From Ascaphus truei (Eukaryota; Chordata; Amphibia; Anura; Ascaphidae): a stretch of DNA of 64,000 bases. The notes beneath the pieces were generated by a model. The model had not been told where the DNA came from and made no database searches. It worked only from the letters and a program-made list of their open reading frames with translations. Each line of letters starts with the position of its first letter. The stretch's first letter is position 1. This document shows, piece after piece, positions 43,310 to 56,384 of this stretch. Location: positions 52,820,066 to 52,884,065 of the forward strand of contig CM071568.1 in assembly GCA_036426205.1 (NCBI GenBank), read 5' to 3'. A program made the translations under genes and the position numbers.

Positions 43310-43975
43310 ACCAACCAGGATAGGGGCAATACTGGATTTGGTCATACAGTATGAAACAATGTAGAAGTAATAACAAATATTAAAATCCGGGAACATTTGG
43401 GTAACAGTGATCATAACATGGTCTCATTTGAAATACATTATCAAAAACCATATTACTTGGGTTCAACAAAGACTTTAAACTTTAGAAAGGCAGATTTTAA
43501 TAAACTGAGGACTAATTTACAAGGAATAAATTGAGATTATGTTTTTGCAGGGGAAAATGTGGAAGATAAATGGGCAGTCTTTTAAACATTGTTAGAAAAG
43601 CACACTTATCAGTGTATACCCTTGAGTAATAAATATAAAAGAAACAAGCATTTTGGTTCTGAAAGTCAGAAGGGACGGAGGTATCATACCAGAATTATAA
43701 GGAATGTAACCAACGTTACAAAGGGCAATCAAATTACAGTAGCAAAAATGGATAAATAAAAAAGGATTGCAATAGAAAGTAAGATCAACCCTAAAAAGTT
43801 CTTTAAGTACCTTTTGAAAAAAAATACAAAATAAAATGTAGGACCCTTTCAGTGTGAGATGGGCAGCAAATGATTGGTGATAAGTAAAAAGCCGAGGTAT
43901 TAAACAAATTATTTTGCTCTGTATTTACCAGGGAAGAATCAATTGCAATAGTAGTGCCACAGCTGAGCTGTATAA
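43310..43975 (+). pseudogene. CR1-type LINE endonuclease fragment
   Basis: Frames give LGNSDHNMVSFEIHYQK (endonuclease end, SDHN being the catalytic SDH motif), TLNFRKADFNKLRTNLQGIN, EDKWAVF, PLSNKYKRN and NPKKFFKYLLKK, in CR1 order. Stops throughout. A third CR1 copy. Confidence 0.75.
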
Positions 43976-44563
43976 TAAAGAAAAGAAAAATGACGCAGAT
44001 CAGAGAGGCTAGCACTCTTTCTCATTGGGAGTTCAATTTTTTATTTGATTTCAAATTTGTACTAATATTAATTACTTAATAATATATGCAACATATGCGT
44101 TTTACTACTAATTTTTTCTGATTACCAATTTAAAAATAACTGTTTTAAACATCACTCATTTAAGGAGATTACATTTTAATTAATATACAAATCTTTTAAC
44201 AGACAAATAAAGTAATGTTATTAACCTTTAATCTTGGTATATTTAATTGTTACACATAATGGAGCTCATGGTTACTGCCCCTATGTCTAATTCATAAACA
44301 AGATGTTTAAAAACTCTCCACTGAGACACGTGGGTTTTCCCTCTCACCCCCGTGTCTATTACAAACTCAATTATGGTATTTTATTTTGAAATGCCCAATT
44401 CGGGATGCATAACAGTTTTAACTGTCTCTGTATACCATTTATGTGGAACAGCATTGTAATGCAATATGCAGAGTACTGCTCAATCAGATTTTTCTCATCA
44501 CATAATTTATTGCATGCAAGCAAGTGGGTATTTAAAGACCTCACTGTGCTGCATACCTCATCC

Positions 44564-44593
44564 CTGACAAAGCAATAGTTTGCGAAACGCATT
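44564..44593 (+). ncRNA. Hammerhead-like motif
   Basis: CTGACAA, hairpin GCAA-TAGT-TTGC, GAAA, CGCATT. Two changes in the CTGATGA block and ACGCAT in place of ACGCGT. It marks a decayed PLE pseudo-LTR just upstream of the LTR at 44.6 kb. Confidence 0.45.
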
Positions 44594-44639
44594 GGGTGTA
44601 CAAATCTCAACCACCGTAGTTCACTCTGAGGTCACAATT

Positions 44640-45624
44640 GCATCATACCCGGAAGTGCAGACAGGACATGGAGCTTGGCGGAGTTCAGTGCAGATGGTGT
44701 AGTAGGGTTCCAAGAACAAAGTGCAGGCCAGAGTGGATAAACAGCAGTGCATACAGGGGGGAGGAGAACCAAGGCCTGTGGGGAGTGGACAGCCCCTCAG
44801 GAGGGTTCTCACCAGCCCAGTTGTCGCAAGCTGTGGATGCACTTTAAGACTGGAAGACTCAACAACACAGTGCTGGAAAGCATTGTATTCAACTGCTCTC
44901 TAACAAAGAAGCCTTTATGAGTTGGAAATCTCGACTTTTATCTTTTTAACATTAAAAACGTTATTATGCCATACAGTATATTTCTCTGTACCCCTTTACC
45001 AAGATGCAATTCCATACCATCTGAAAACTGCAAGAGGAATATACCACGAATATCAGTATATAATATTCCTGTGTTTCACCACCATTTCTCTTTTCCCTTT
45101 TTATTCTTATTTTCTCTCCAAAGCCTGGATCTGACTGATGAGTCCAGCAGGGAGCTGATCAATTGCAGCTCCCGACAATTAGCCAGTCTCCCCCTGGCTC
45201 ATAAATCAGGTAGAAAATCTTCCTGCTTATACTGCAAGGGATTTCTCTAGCACTAGGGAAATATATGCTGACAGAGAGATCCTAACGAACCGGAACCTCT
45301 ATTCCAGGACACAGTGGTCCCTGACCCTGCAGAGGGTGCACCTCGTGGACACCAACCCAGACCTGAACTGAGGGAAAGCGTCCCTGATAACAGGTACCTC
45401 TTTGGATTTTGAGTCAGAGGTTGGTAAGAGGCCTATCCTCCCAGCACTGCAGATAGGGACTGGGAAGTGTGAGTAAGAACTTACAAAGTGATAGGCTGGA
45501 ATTTTTATTTGTGAGCTGCCTTAAATATGTGTTGTTTTTGTAAGATACGGGCAAAATAAATGTCACTGTTTATTTCACTAATCTATGTCTCCCTGGTTGT
45601 ACCTCTGCACCCATCCCCCAAATA
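44640..45624 (+). mobile_element. Probable LTR upstream of a primer-binding site
   Basis: It contains a polyadenylation-type AAAATAAATGTCACTG at about 45553 and ends CCCCCAAATA just before the primer-binding site at 45625. The 5' end is not defined. The internal region after 45640 (a Q-rich frame with LEQQNQEQKNQVQK) is interrupted at about 46134 by a large PLE and may resume at 55732-55925. Confidence 0.5.
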
Positions 45625-45640
45625 TGGTGTCAGAAGTTGG
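45625..45640 (+). promoter_or_regulatory. tRNA-Leu type primer-binding site
   Basis: TGGTGTCAGAAGTTGG matches 15 of 16 bases of the complement of a tRNA-Leu 3' end (TGGTGTCAGAAGTGGG), the usual start for minus-strand synthesis in several Ty3/gypsy groups. Confidence 0.7.
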
Positions 45641-47099
45641 AATGAGGTGGCCCTTGAATTTCAAAGTGGCTCCAGAGACAGTCTGGGAAAATTATTGTGC
45701 TTTTGTTTGCCTACAGTTACTGCAACAGCTTGAGCAACAAAACCAAGAACAAAAGAACCAAGTGCAGAAATAACCAGAATGAAAAGACTACACATCCAGG
45801 TAGAAAAGCTACACTGCGCTGGAGAAAGCCACAACACCACAGTCTGACTGGGGGGGAGGGCGGGGGAGGACTGTGACAGATGTTGACCCACACAAGATAC
45901 TGACCAAAGTCTACCCCTTCACGTGTGTGGAGAAAAAAAAACATGTTTTTTTTAAATGGTGGAGCTGCCTGAACCCTGTATGCACAGAAAAGACAGGCCT
46001 CTATGACCGTGAATATGATTGTCAGCACTAAATGTAGGGAAAAAGGGGAAGATGGGGATAGCACTCTCACGTCAGCTAAATTCAAGAATATGAGTGAAGA
46101 CACAGGTGCAAATAGGGAAATAAAGGGTCAATTGTACAGCGAGAAAAAGAGATCCCTCTTGAAAACACTCTGTGTGTCTAGTGTAAATGAGTGTATATTA
46201 AAATAATTTATTGAATCATAATTAAAAATATTGAAAATGGTAGGATATAATCTATGGCCAATTGGTGAACGAAATACAAAAATACATAAAAAATATTATT
46301 AAATTAAGTCACACAAGGTTACCATTTATCCCTTAATCGTCCACATAACGGTAGTTTATTTAGCCCAACCATAGATCATCTCATATAGTTGAAGTCAAAA
46401 TGCAATGATTGTGGTACTGGGATAATCTGTGTTCATGATACAGTACCTGTGTATTCTGGAAAGCTTGTATTATCAAATTTGTATACTAAAATAGTACATC
46501 ACACACTCCTATAGTTAATACCAAAATATATAGTATGTATTATCTCTATATAATGTGTTCAAATGTGAGTAATGAACTACCAGCAAGGTCATGTTGGCAA
46601 TATCTCCCTAAAAAATAGGCACACAAAATGTGTATACACACCTAAAGGCATGAATCGAGTGTGTATCCAGTTATAGCCTCCTACTAATAATTAATATAAA
46701 GTATGATAACAAAGATACATCAAAAATAGCTTGAATCAGTAATAACCGGTATAGGCATAGAAGTGAGCTCAATCCCATTATGTTTGTATGACAACTGAAG
46801 TGCAACGATATAGCTGAACACATATGCAAAAAAGAGAGCGCTGTCTACCGTAGTACAACAGCAGCAAGGCAGCAATACAGCTTCATATAGCAGGCATATC
46901 GGAGTGCAGCCATGTACAGTAGTTTAGCACATGTGCAAATAACTCTCTGCCTAACGTCATATAGAAGCGCAATAATGATATTTAACACAAATAGGGGTAA
47001 ATCACTGATTTCCGTAGTATAATAGCCTGTAGTGTAACGAGATAGCTTCACAGTAGCAGGCAAAAACATTTCTCAGATAGTGCTGAGGATACGTAAAAA

Positions 47100-47960
47100 G
47101 CCCTCTAATGCTATACGCAGATAGAGAACCCTGCAAGGAGAATCTCCTACTCACATGAATATTAACACAAAAATGAAGGAAAGGAGGAGCACACAGGAGA
47201 CTTGATTTGAGTTTTGAAAAACTTCAATAAGGTGTTCACAGCATCAGAGCTTTAGTACAGATAACGTTTCAGGACTAATGTGTCCTGAAACATTATCTGT
47301 ACTAAAGCTCTGATGCTGTGAACACCTTATTGAAGTTTTTCAAAACTCAAATCAAGTCTCCTGTCTGTTCCTCCTTTCTTTCATTTTTGTGCCATTATCA
47401 GGTCCAGCCTAGAGAAGCCAGGACCATTGGGAGGTAAGCACCAGAAGCAGAATTATACCTGCATGTCTTTATTAACAGTGGTGTGCCATTTATTTCTATG
47501 ATTGCTCACACGAATATTAATAGCGGGTGCCGTTTCAAATTGAGTGGTCTTAAATCAGACCTCTCTGTCAAGTTGTAATTTTGACACTCAGTATTCAATA
47601 TTATACAAACTTGCTTGTTTTGGATAGACAAGGTAGCGCATATCCCTACTGCAAGTACATAATATGTGCTAACAGTAATCATGCAACAATGTAGCTTAAA
47701 CATCAGTATATCACAAATAATGATGACAAGCATAGGCATACTTTTACTTAGGCTGAGAGTATATAGATAGCCCTCTGTTGGTATACGCCCATAGGGAACC
47801 CTGCAAGGTGAGTCTACTACTCACATGAACATAATCAATAGGTGCAGTTTCGAATTAGGTGATCTAAAGTTAGACCCCTCTCTCATACAGTGGCTTTAAC
47901 ACTCAAAATACAATGTGAAATATACTTGCTTGTTTTAGGGGAACAGAACAGCATATGTCC
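47100..47960. repeat. Tandem duplication inside the PLE
   Basis: Bases 47100-47165 plus 47506-47750 are repeated with divergence at 47755-47960 (GAACCCTGCAAGG, ACTCACATGAA, ACTTGCTTGTTTT). The first copy was later opened by the palindromic insertion at 47166-47505. Confidence 0.65.
47166..47505. mobile_element. Short palindromic insertion
   Basis: A 340-bp insertion flanked by TCACA(T/C)GAATATTAA (47151-47165, 47506-47520). Bases 47166-47270 and 47285-47392 are inverted arms; the centre holds hairpin-forming AGGAC...GTCCT followed by GAAAC, as in the 3' part of a hammerhead, but no CTGATGA-like block. Likely a minimal PLE derivative. Confidence 0.65.
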
Positions 47961-48206
47961 CTACTGCAATTAGAAGAAGAGATACGCAGCACCTAGTATC
48001 TAAACATTTCTGTGAATGTAAAGATGGAGGTCTGAATAATTTAAATTTCATAGGTATTGATCGAGTCATGCCAAAAGAACGAGGGGGGGGGGGATTTAAT
48101 CAATTTTTTGGATTGTAGAGAGTCCAGATGGATATTCCTCTTAAAAACTATATCTCCCAAAGGCATGAATGTAGAATGGAATCTAGGTCATTTCCTTAAG
48201 GGATGA
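47960..48206 (+). pseudogene. PLE endonuclease C-terminus
   Basis: Frames give STLVSKHFCECKDGGLNNLN, FIGIDRVMPKERGG and, after a run of G, MNVEWNLGHFLKG, the end of the Penelope-like endonuclease. A G-run near 48083 causes a frameshift. The following 48207-48860 is its AT-rich 3' part. Confidence 0.7.
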
Positions 48207-49276
48207 ATTCACTTTGGGATGAATCACATTGAAGGACAAATGTTTAATTCAAATTCTTATTGTAATTGTTATTTAGAATTTTTTCATTTTTTTATTATCC
48301 TCTTTTGTTAGATTATATCCAAGGTTGTAATTAATATTAGTACTAATCAATACTGGGTTTATACATATATACATATCCTTCACCTTTTGTTTTGGATTAG
48401 GAGATCCCTTGCATGCATATTCTATTCCTTTCTCTTGTATTAATAGCAAAATACAGTGATAGCAATAAAATGATGGTTGATATGGATGCCATCACTAATA
48501 ATAATTTTATAACTTTGTGACTTTATGACCATCACTCTTAGGTTGTCTTTTATAGACAATTTTGCTTTTAATAGATAATTTCGCTCTTTACAATGTTATG
48601 ATTAAGAATTATTGTTGTATTTGTTTATTTCCAATCTGCCTGATGAGGTGGTTTATCTTTCCCTCACCCCTCTCCCTTCTACTTCTTCCCCCCTCCCTTT
48701 TTTTCCTCCCCTTTTCCCCTTCCCTTTCCTTGTTGTGTTGTTTTTTTACATTGTTTTTCCACATTGTTTTTTCATACTGTCTAGTATCATAGGAAGTAAA
48801 CAGGTTCTCACCAATGATTTTTATTAGTTATGATATGATGGTTTATTGATTAGAGAATGTTACTTTTGTTTTTGTTTTTTATTTCAATTTTTTTATTGTT
48901 TTTCACAAAATACACACATTTCATACATTTCGTTATACAAACATTGGAGGAGTACTAACTGTCATGTACAACACAGTAAATATTCAGGAATCATTGTTCC
49001 TGTTTAAGTTAAATGTGTGACTAGTTGTGTTGCGTATTGCCTATTCACATACTCCCCCATTAGGTACATTAAAATGGAAGCAGCCGCTTCTTTGTGTGCA
49101 TCTTTTATTGTCAGGGAAGAAAAAAGAAAAGATAGGGGGAGAGAGAGGGGTGAAAGGAGAGGGGGAGGAAAGTAGAGTTGGGGAGGGAGAGAAAGGGAGG
49201 GGAGGAGGGAGGGGGAAGGGCGGGGACCAGCCCAATTGGCCCCTTAGTTTTTTCCGATAGCTTTCGTAGTAGTCTG

Positions 49277-52200
49277 TTACACACCTGGCCATATTTCCCA
49301 TGTCTTATGGAACTTGTCCATTTTTTGGGTTAGTTTTGCTGTAAGGAGCTCCATTGACTTTATTTCGCGGAGTCTTCGTAGTATTGTCTGTTTGGATGGT
49401 GGATTAATTTTTTTCCAGGCAGCTGCCACACAACAGCGAGCTGCCGTGAGTACGTGTATTGTCATTTTGTTTTCTGCCGTCTCTAGCTCGTCAATTGGTT
49501 TAGCCAGCACCATGGTCAGCGGGTCCATCTCAACCTCCACACCCAGGTATTCTCGGATTAATGATTTGATCATGACCCAGAACACCTGAATCTTTGGACA
49601 ATTCCACCAGATGTGAGCCATATCTCCTCTTTGTCCGCATCCCCTCCAGCACAAATCTGGGGTCCCGGGGAAGATCTGGCTCAACCTACTCGGGGTTAAG
49701 TACCATTGAAATAGAATTTTATAGATATTCTCTTTGGTGGTAGTGCATATTGATGTTTTGGAAGCTGCCTCCCAGATATCCTCCCAGTCTTCCCTATCGA
49801 TCTCAATCTTCAAATCTTCCGCCCATTTGAGCATATAATTGTGTTGGGAACAACCTGCTGTTCTTGCCAGGCCCAGATACACTTCCGAAATCAACCCCTT
49901 ACAGTAGTATCCTTTCCTGCATAGGCGCTCAAAATTTGTTAATGGTTGAAATGTTAATTCTTTGGAAAGAGTTTGCAGGTAATGCCTGATCTGCAGGAAG
50001 CCAAATATTGGCAAGTTCACTGTTTGGTGTTTTTTCTCTAGTTCCTGAATCGATAGGATCTTTCCGTTTCCTATAAACTGCTCTGCTACCATTATCTTTA
50101 ACTTTTTAAATTCACTGAGTCTCTGTGGGAACAAGCCTGGGGGGAACCCCGGGTTGTTAAATATGGGCGTTAGTTGTGAGGGTGAGGCCGTTAGGTTAAA
50201 CCTATCTTTATTTTTAGTCCATATTCTCCATGTACATTTCATTGCTCCCAGCTTTAATGTTTCTGAGAAGGTCTCCCTACCCCTCTCGGTCCACAGGGTG
50301 GCCGGGAGTGAGAGAGGTCTCGCATAGGCAGACTCAATCCCAATCCAACAGCTTGTGATTGGTTCGTTGTTCCACATTATAACTTGTTTGAGTTGGGCCG
50401 CCAAATAATATTTCATGATATCTGGGACTGCCAAGCCTCCGCTTTCCTTTGGTGCTAGCAAGATAGTTCTAGCTACCCTTGGTCTTTTATTTTGCCAAAT
50501 AAATTGGAAGATTTTGTTTTGCATATTTTTGAGTTCACCTAGTGGGATATCAATAGGGAGAGTCTGGAAGTAATACAGAAGTCTTCGTAGGATGTTCATT
50601 TTTACCGTGGCTATTCTACCTAGCCAAGATATCTGATATCCATTCCAGCTTTGAAGGTCTTTTTTTAGTCTCTCAAATAGGGGTGGGTAATTGTATTGAA
50701 ATAGTGTTTTGTACTCCCGTGTTATTTGTATTCCTAGGTATTTGATTTTTGTGGAGCTTCACCTATAATTGAAGTTTATTTGCAGTAATTTGACCTCGGG
50801 GTGGGGTAGGGATATATTTAATGCTTCCGACTTATCCATATTAGTTTTGTATCCCGAGATTTTGCTGAATTTGTCTAATTGTGAGTGTAAATTCGGGAGT
50901 GAGGTCAAGGGGTTGGCCAGAGTCAGGATAATGTCATCAGCAAAGAGGGATATCTTATAATTTGTTGCCCCAATTTCAATACCATTTATATTTTTATCCT
51001 CTCTAATTGTTGCTGCCAAGGGTTCGATAGAGAGGGCAAATAGAAGCGGAGACAAGGGGCATCCTTGTCGAGTACCATTCTTAATGTTTATAGGGTTTGC
51101 GTCTCCTCCTGGGAGCTTCACGACGGCCATGGGACTTTTGTACAGGGCTCTGACCCCTGCCAGATAGTGGCCCTTAAATCCGAATTTGATTAATGTTTGA
51201 TCTAAAAAGTCCCATCTGATCCTATCGAATGCTTTTTCCACATCTAGACTCAATAGGATGGCCTTCGTGGATGAGAGATGTACATGGTCGATTATGTTAA
51301 TGATTTTCCTGGTATTATCTGAGGCCTGCCTGCCGGAAATAAACCCGACTTGATCTATGTGTATTAGGCTTGGTAGTATGGGGGTTAATCTGTTGGCTAA
51401 AATTTTACTGAAAAGTTTTAGGTCCGAATTAAGGAGGGCTATGGGGCGATAACTACCGCACTGTAGTGGGTCTCTCCCTTCCTTTGGTATAACTGCTAGA
51501 TTGGCCTTAGACATAGATGCTGGGATGGTTGTTCCCTCCAGAAACTCGTTGAACATATCAAGGAGATATGGAGCTAAAATTAGTTTGAATGTCTTATAAT
51601 ATTGATTGGAGAACCCATCTGGGCCTGGCGTTTTGCTAGGTTTTAGTTGGGAGATGGCATTTAAGAGCTCCTCTTGGGAGATTTCTTTGTTTAGTTCTGC
51701 AAGATCCCCTTCTGAGAGGCTTGGAAGGTTACATGAATCTAAATATTTAGCTATAGCTTCCTCGTTAGAGGATCTATTCTTTGGGAACTTTAGATTATAT
51801 AATTTAGAGTAGAAGTCTGAGAATTCGGCTGCTATCTGTTTCTCGCAATATGTTTTGGCACCTGTCTTTGTTTGTAAAGCTGTTACTTGGGCTTTCGTTC
51901 TCAGACCTCTTAGCTTGGATGCTAATAACCGGTCGGCCTTATTCCCTTTATCGTAGTATTTTTGCCTGGTCCACCGCAGCGCCCTCTCCACTTCATCGAG
52001 TTGTATCTGTTTGAATTCAGATCTGGCTTTATCTAATATTTTGAGTAATTTTTTTGAGGGATTAGTTTTATGTTTTTGTTCCAGTAATTGGACCTTTCCC
52101 GCCAATTCGTTGTACAATTTCTGTCGTGCTTTTTTCTTGTATGAGGCTATGGAAATGATATTCCCTCTGATTGTAGCCTTATGGGCCTCCCATAGCATCG

Positions 52201-53074
52201 CTGATGACTCTACGGAGCCCTTGTTCAGTGTAAAGTATTCTCTGAGTTTTTGTTTAATTTCTATTTCTACATCTGGTTGGTTTAACAGAGAATCATTTAG
52301 TTTCCAATTGTATTGGCTATTTTTATAGAAGGGGATGGAGAGCGTCAGCGAGACCGGGGCGTGGTCCGACCAGGATATTGATCCTATATCTGACTGGGAG
52401 GTTGCCTGGAAGATATCCTTAGTACCCAGAAAATAATCAATCCTTGAGTAGGTCTGGTGCAGGGGGGAGAAGTAGGAGTAGTCCCTCTGACCCTGGTGCT
52501 GTGCTCGCCAGATATCTATTAATGCGAACTCTTTCAGTATGTTACGGAATTCCCTAGCATTTTTCTCTGTAGCACGAGGGAGGGGGGTATCTAATGTTCT
52601 AATGTACTCATCCTGTCCTGGTCGGGGTCTACAAGCATAGTTAGGTCTCCGACCAACAACAGTGTAGTTCTAGGCTGGGGAGCTAGGCTGTCACAAAGTT
52701 CTCTCAGGAAGTCAGCTTGGGCCTCGTTTGGGGCGTATATATTGACCATAGTAATATCCACCCCGGACAAGGTGCCTTGGAGGATAAGAAATCTGCCTTC
52801 CGGATCTGCAGTTTCTTTTTTTAAAGAAAATTTAACATTTTGTTTGAACAAAATAGCTACCCCTCTCTTTTTGGTTGGGCAGGATGCATAGTAGGTCTGA
52901 GGGTAATATCTCTGGAAGGTATTGGGGGGGGGTTGTCGTGTTAAAGTGAGTTTCCTGTAAAAACAGGATGTCTCCCTTCGTCTTTTTGAGCTCCTGAAGA
53001 GCAGGCCTTTTAAGTACTGAGTTTAGTCCTCTGACATTTAGGGATATTAGTTTAAGTGTTGTGTTATGGGCCAT
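49277..53074 (-). pseudogene. L1 ORF2 (endonuclease-RT), few frameshifts
   Basis: It starts with MAHNTTLKLISLNVRGLNSV at 53074, a convincing ORF2 start; ILFLQETHFNTTTPPQYLP and VNIYAPNEAQADF follow. A frame change at about 52840 and a stop at about 52591 interrupt the endonuclease, whose SDHAP motif is near 52360. A long open block (52198-50759) carries [75 protein letters not shown] and the catalytic FADD at 50944-50933. The last block (50599-49277, 440 codons) has CWRGCGQRGDMAHIWWNCPK. It is better preserved than the first L1's ORF2 but still broken in three or four places. Confidence 0.92.
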
Positions 53075-54690
53075 TGTTACCTGGATGGTATTTCAGGGCT
53101 TCTGTCTGTCCCTCCACTTTCCCAAGGTGGTGGGCGTCTCTACAGTCATACCTTGTCTTGACCTCTGAGTGGCCTTTTTGTGGAATCTTGGTTTCTGGAG
53201 ACCCTGGTCGTCTGCGTATGTGCTCGTCCCTGCTGGGTGTGTGTGGATAGAAAAACAGGGTTGTGTTCATTTTTATGTGTGACTTTTCTTTTGTATAGAG
53301 TACCTGGTGCTGACGAGAGCTGGTTCTGCAAGATCGTCCCCCGTGTTCTCTGGGCACGTGGATGGCTGGGGGGGCATGGGGGGATGGGGGAGGAGAGGAA
53401 AGAGAGGGGGGTGAGAAAAGAGTGGAAAAAGAAAAGAAAGTGGGCTGTCCAAGAGCCCAGTTTTAGAGACCCTCATCTCTCTAAGGATGAAGGTAGTAGG
53501 CCTATTGCCTCTGGGAGACTTCCCTGAGTGCCGCTCTCTGAGAGCCATCAGGGAGGCCGGAGAGCCCTCCTTCAAAAGGCATTGCAACTAAACATATTAA
53601 ATCACATAAAACTTGTTCAACCATATAACTTCCGGGTCTAACGTTGTGGGGCCCTTAACTAATTGCTTTCATAACCTTATGCTTATATGTCATGCTAACC
53701 TCTGTTTGGCATAGGGGTAGGGGTGTTCCCCAGCTAGGGGAGGGGGGGGCAGAAGTGGAGGGGGGAGGGATATGACCAGGGGGGGAGGAAGGGAGGGGGG
53801 GGATAAACTGGGCCGGGGGGGAGCACGTGAGGGTAGGAGGGGAGGGGTATAGGGGATGTGAAGGGGGGGCACTGGGGGAGGGGGAGGTCTATACAAGTAT
53901 CACCCCCTTGGGTACCTTTCCTGGAGCCCTTTCTCTTGTTGGCCTCTATGGTAGAAAGCCTAAGACCTCTTTTGGGATCCCCCTTCCAGAGGCTTCTCGT
54001 TTCCTCCCCAGGTGAGCCCCCCAACTGTGCCCACCAACATTTGCTAGGGGTACAGGGCGCAGCCCGGGAGGAACCGAGCTGTTGTGGGTGAACCCCTTGG
54101 CGTAGAGGTGGTTCCAGGTAAGTATTTACAATATTTAACTAACACTGGATACACACGAGGGAGTTTTTTCGTATAGCTTCAGTCCCCATATGTCTATCTT
54201 TGGGCTTGCCGTCAGCCTCTGTCTATTTTGGCCGAGTCTGACTCCGCAGAGACCGCCGGGCCAGCTCCCGATCCATCACGGCGGGGGGAGGGGGGGGCTG
54301 GGCAGGGAGCGAGGGGAGAGGAAAGGGGGGAGGGGAGAGAAATGTGGTTCCCCTCTCCCCCAGACAATCATCCCCCCCTCCCGCACAACCAAAGCCCCCC
54401 CCCCCCGCCCCACCAAACATCATCACCCCCCGTCTACATCGGGTCTTCTGTCTTTGTTTTTAATTTGTTGTTTTTTTAATAATCTAGGTAATTATGTGTT
54501 GTTTTGATGCTGCCCTTGTCTCCATGGCGACGATCGGCGACATGTGGGAGGGCCTAGTGGGATGGCCTCCATTTGCCTGTGGGTGGTGCTGGGGACGGAG
54601 GGGCTGGTGCTCTCTGGTTGCTCGTTGCTCCCACTTTCTGTTAATTCTTTTATTACATTTACTGTTTCCAGAGCGCTTAGCAAGTTAGCA
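53075..54690 (-). other. GC-rich region upstream of L1 ORF2
   Basis: G-rich tracts (53740-53890, 54280-54420) and no ORF1-like frame. Comparable in position and composition to the spacer in the first L1. Confidence 0.5.
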
Positions 54691-55731
54691 GACACCAGGA
54701 GGTGATGACACAGCGCTGGGCCGTGCTCTGTCTCCTGGGCTCTTTGGAACCATTAGCTGCCGCCGTACATCCGCAGCCCCCGCAGACCTTGTTGTCCGCG
54801 CGTGCCCGAACTCACCTGCGCCATCATGTCTGCCCGCCCGTACACCCGCACGGCCGCCCGCACACCAGCATGGCCACCCACATACCATGTTGCCCGGCGC
54901 CTGCGCCCCCCCTCAATAATCTTGCGACCCCCAAGTTTGCGCACCGCTGTGCTAAGCTACATGGCTGCACTCTGATATGCCTGCTATCTGAAGCTGTATT
55001 GCTGCCTTGCTGCTGTTGTACTACGGTAGACAGCATTCTCTTTTTTGCATATGTGTTCAGCTATATCGTTGCACTTCAGTTGTCATAATGGGATTGAGCT
55101 CACTTCTATGCCTATACGGGTTATTACTGATTCAAGCTACTTTTGATGTATCTTTGTTATCATACTTTAGATTAATTATTAGTAGGAGGCTATAACTGGA
55201 TACAAACTCGATTCATGCCTCTAGGCGTGTATACACATTTTGTGTGCCTATTTTTTAGGGAGATATTTCCAACAGGACCTTGCTGGTAGTTCATTACTCA
55301 CATTTGAACACATTATAAAGAGATAATACCAAAATATATAGTATGTATTAACTATAGGAACATGTGATGCACTATTTTAGTATACAAATGTGATAATACA
55401 AGCTTTCCACAATACACAGGTATCATGAACACAGATTATCCTAGTACCACAATCATTGCATTTTGACAATATAGGAGACAATCTATGGTTGGGCTAAATA
55501 AACTACACAGCTCTATATGTGCGACCGTTATGTGGAATATTAAGTGATTAATGGTAACCTTGTGTGACTTAATTTAATAATATTTTTTATATTTTTGTAT
55601 TTTGTTCACCAATTGGCCATAGATGCTATCCTACCAATTTCAATATTTTTAATTATGATTCAATAAATTATTTTAATATACACTAGACACACAGAGTGCT
55701 TTCAAGAGGGATCTCGTTTTCTCGCTGTATG

Positions 55732-56384
55732 ATTGGCAGCAGCAAGAGTAGGACCAGCTGAATGCCGAATATTTCAGCCAGCTAATGCAACTGCTAGAAA
55801 AGCATGGTGTATGCAGTGAAATCACTAAAGTTTCAAATAAAGAAGGAAACCCCACGATCCCTGATGGGACAGAGTCATCCAAAGCATAAAGGATGAAAAA
55901 GAAACTAAGTTCTCCACTTATCATGGACGCCTGTATTTGGTGTGAAACGCATCCAAGGATTCACTATCTTTTTTTACTCATGGCATTGGTCTAAATAAAT
56001 TGAATTCATTTAATTTTTTTGTCTAGTCTGGCTGCCTTGTCTATTTGCGCTATGGTCCACATTATTTTCACCTTTTGATTCCAGTTCACGGATGCATGCT
56101 ATGGAGCTCCCTGTTTTCTTCCAATCGTGAGTAGTTTGTTCGCCTTGCAATTATGCCCCTTGCCTGCACTTATTTGCTGACTCTGTTATCGCTTATTATC
56201 CGAGATGGGGGGGGACTTATATGTACCCAGGTATACCGAGTTCTCGGTGCTGGCCGAGGGGTGGGGGAGGTCAAGTTCCTGTACCCTTAGTAGAACTGTA
56301 CAATTGGCTTTCATGTGGTTAGTTTTTCTTGATTATTGGGCATTGGAAGCTATGATAATCTCTAACTCACCACGTTGTATTGTA
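55732..56384. other. Unclassified, possibly remainder of the split LTR element
   Basis: Bases 55732-55925 are Q/E-rich in relic frames and may continue the internal region of the LTR element at 45.6 kb. No further assignment. Confidence 0.3.

Larger units (their letters stand above)
48870..54690 (-). mobile_element. L1 retrotransposon, 5'-truncated, ORF2 frameshifted
   Basis: A second minus-strand L1. Its A-rich 3' end (GAAATAAAAAACAAAAACAA on the minus strand) is at about 48870-48892. ORF2 covers 53074-49277; the upstream 53075-54690 is GC-rich non-coding DNA like the spacer of the first L1 and lacks ORF1. I could not find target duplications, so the 5' boundary is approximate. Confidence 0.8.
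46134..55731. mobile_element. Inverted-repeat Penelope-like element split by an L1
   Basis: Segments 46134-46945 and 54945-55731 are inverted copies of about 790 bp (for example GAGATCCCTCTTGAAAACAC against its complement near 55712; GTGCAGCCATGTACAGTAG against CTACATGGCTGCACT). Between them lie a tandemly repeated stretch (47100-47960), a PLE endonuclease remnant (47960-48206) and a 5.8-kb L1 inserted later. Without the L1 it has the same plan as the PLE at 28119-30164. No clear target duplication found. Confidence 0.7.

Noticed and set aside
53273..54507. Frames upstream of the second L1's ORF2 as its ORF1
   Set aside because: None has a coiled coil or the RRNNIRLRG-type motif; they are low-complexity P/G/R frames from GC-rich DNA.
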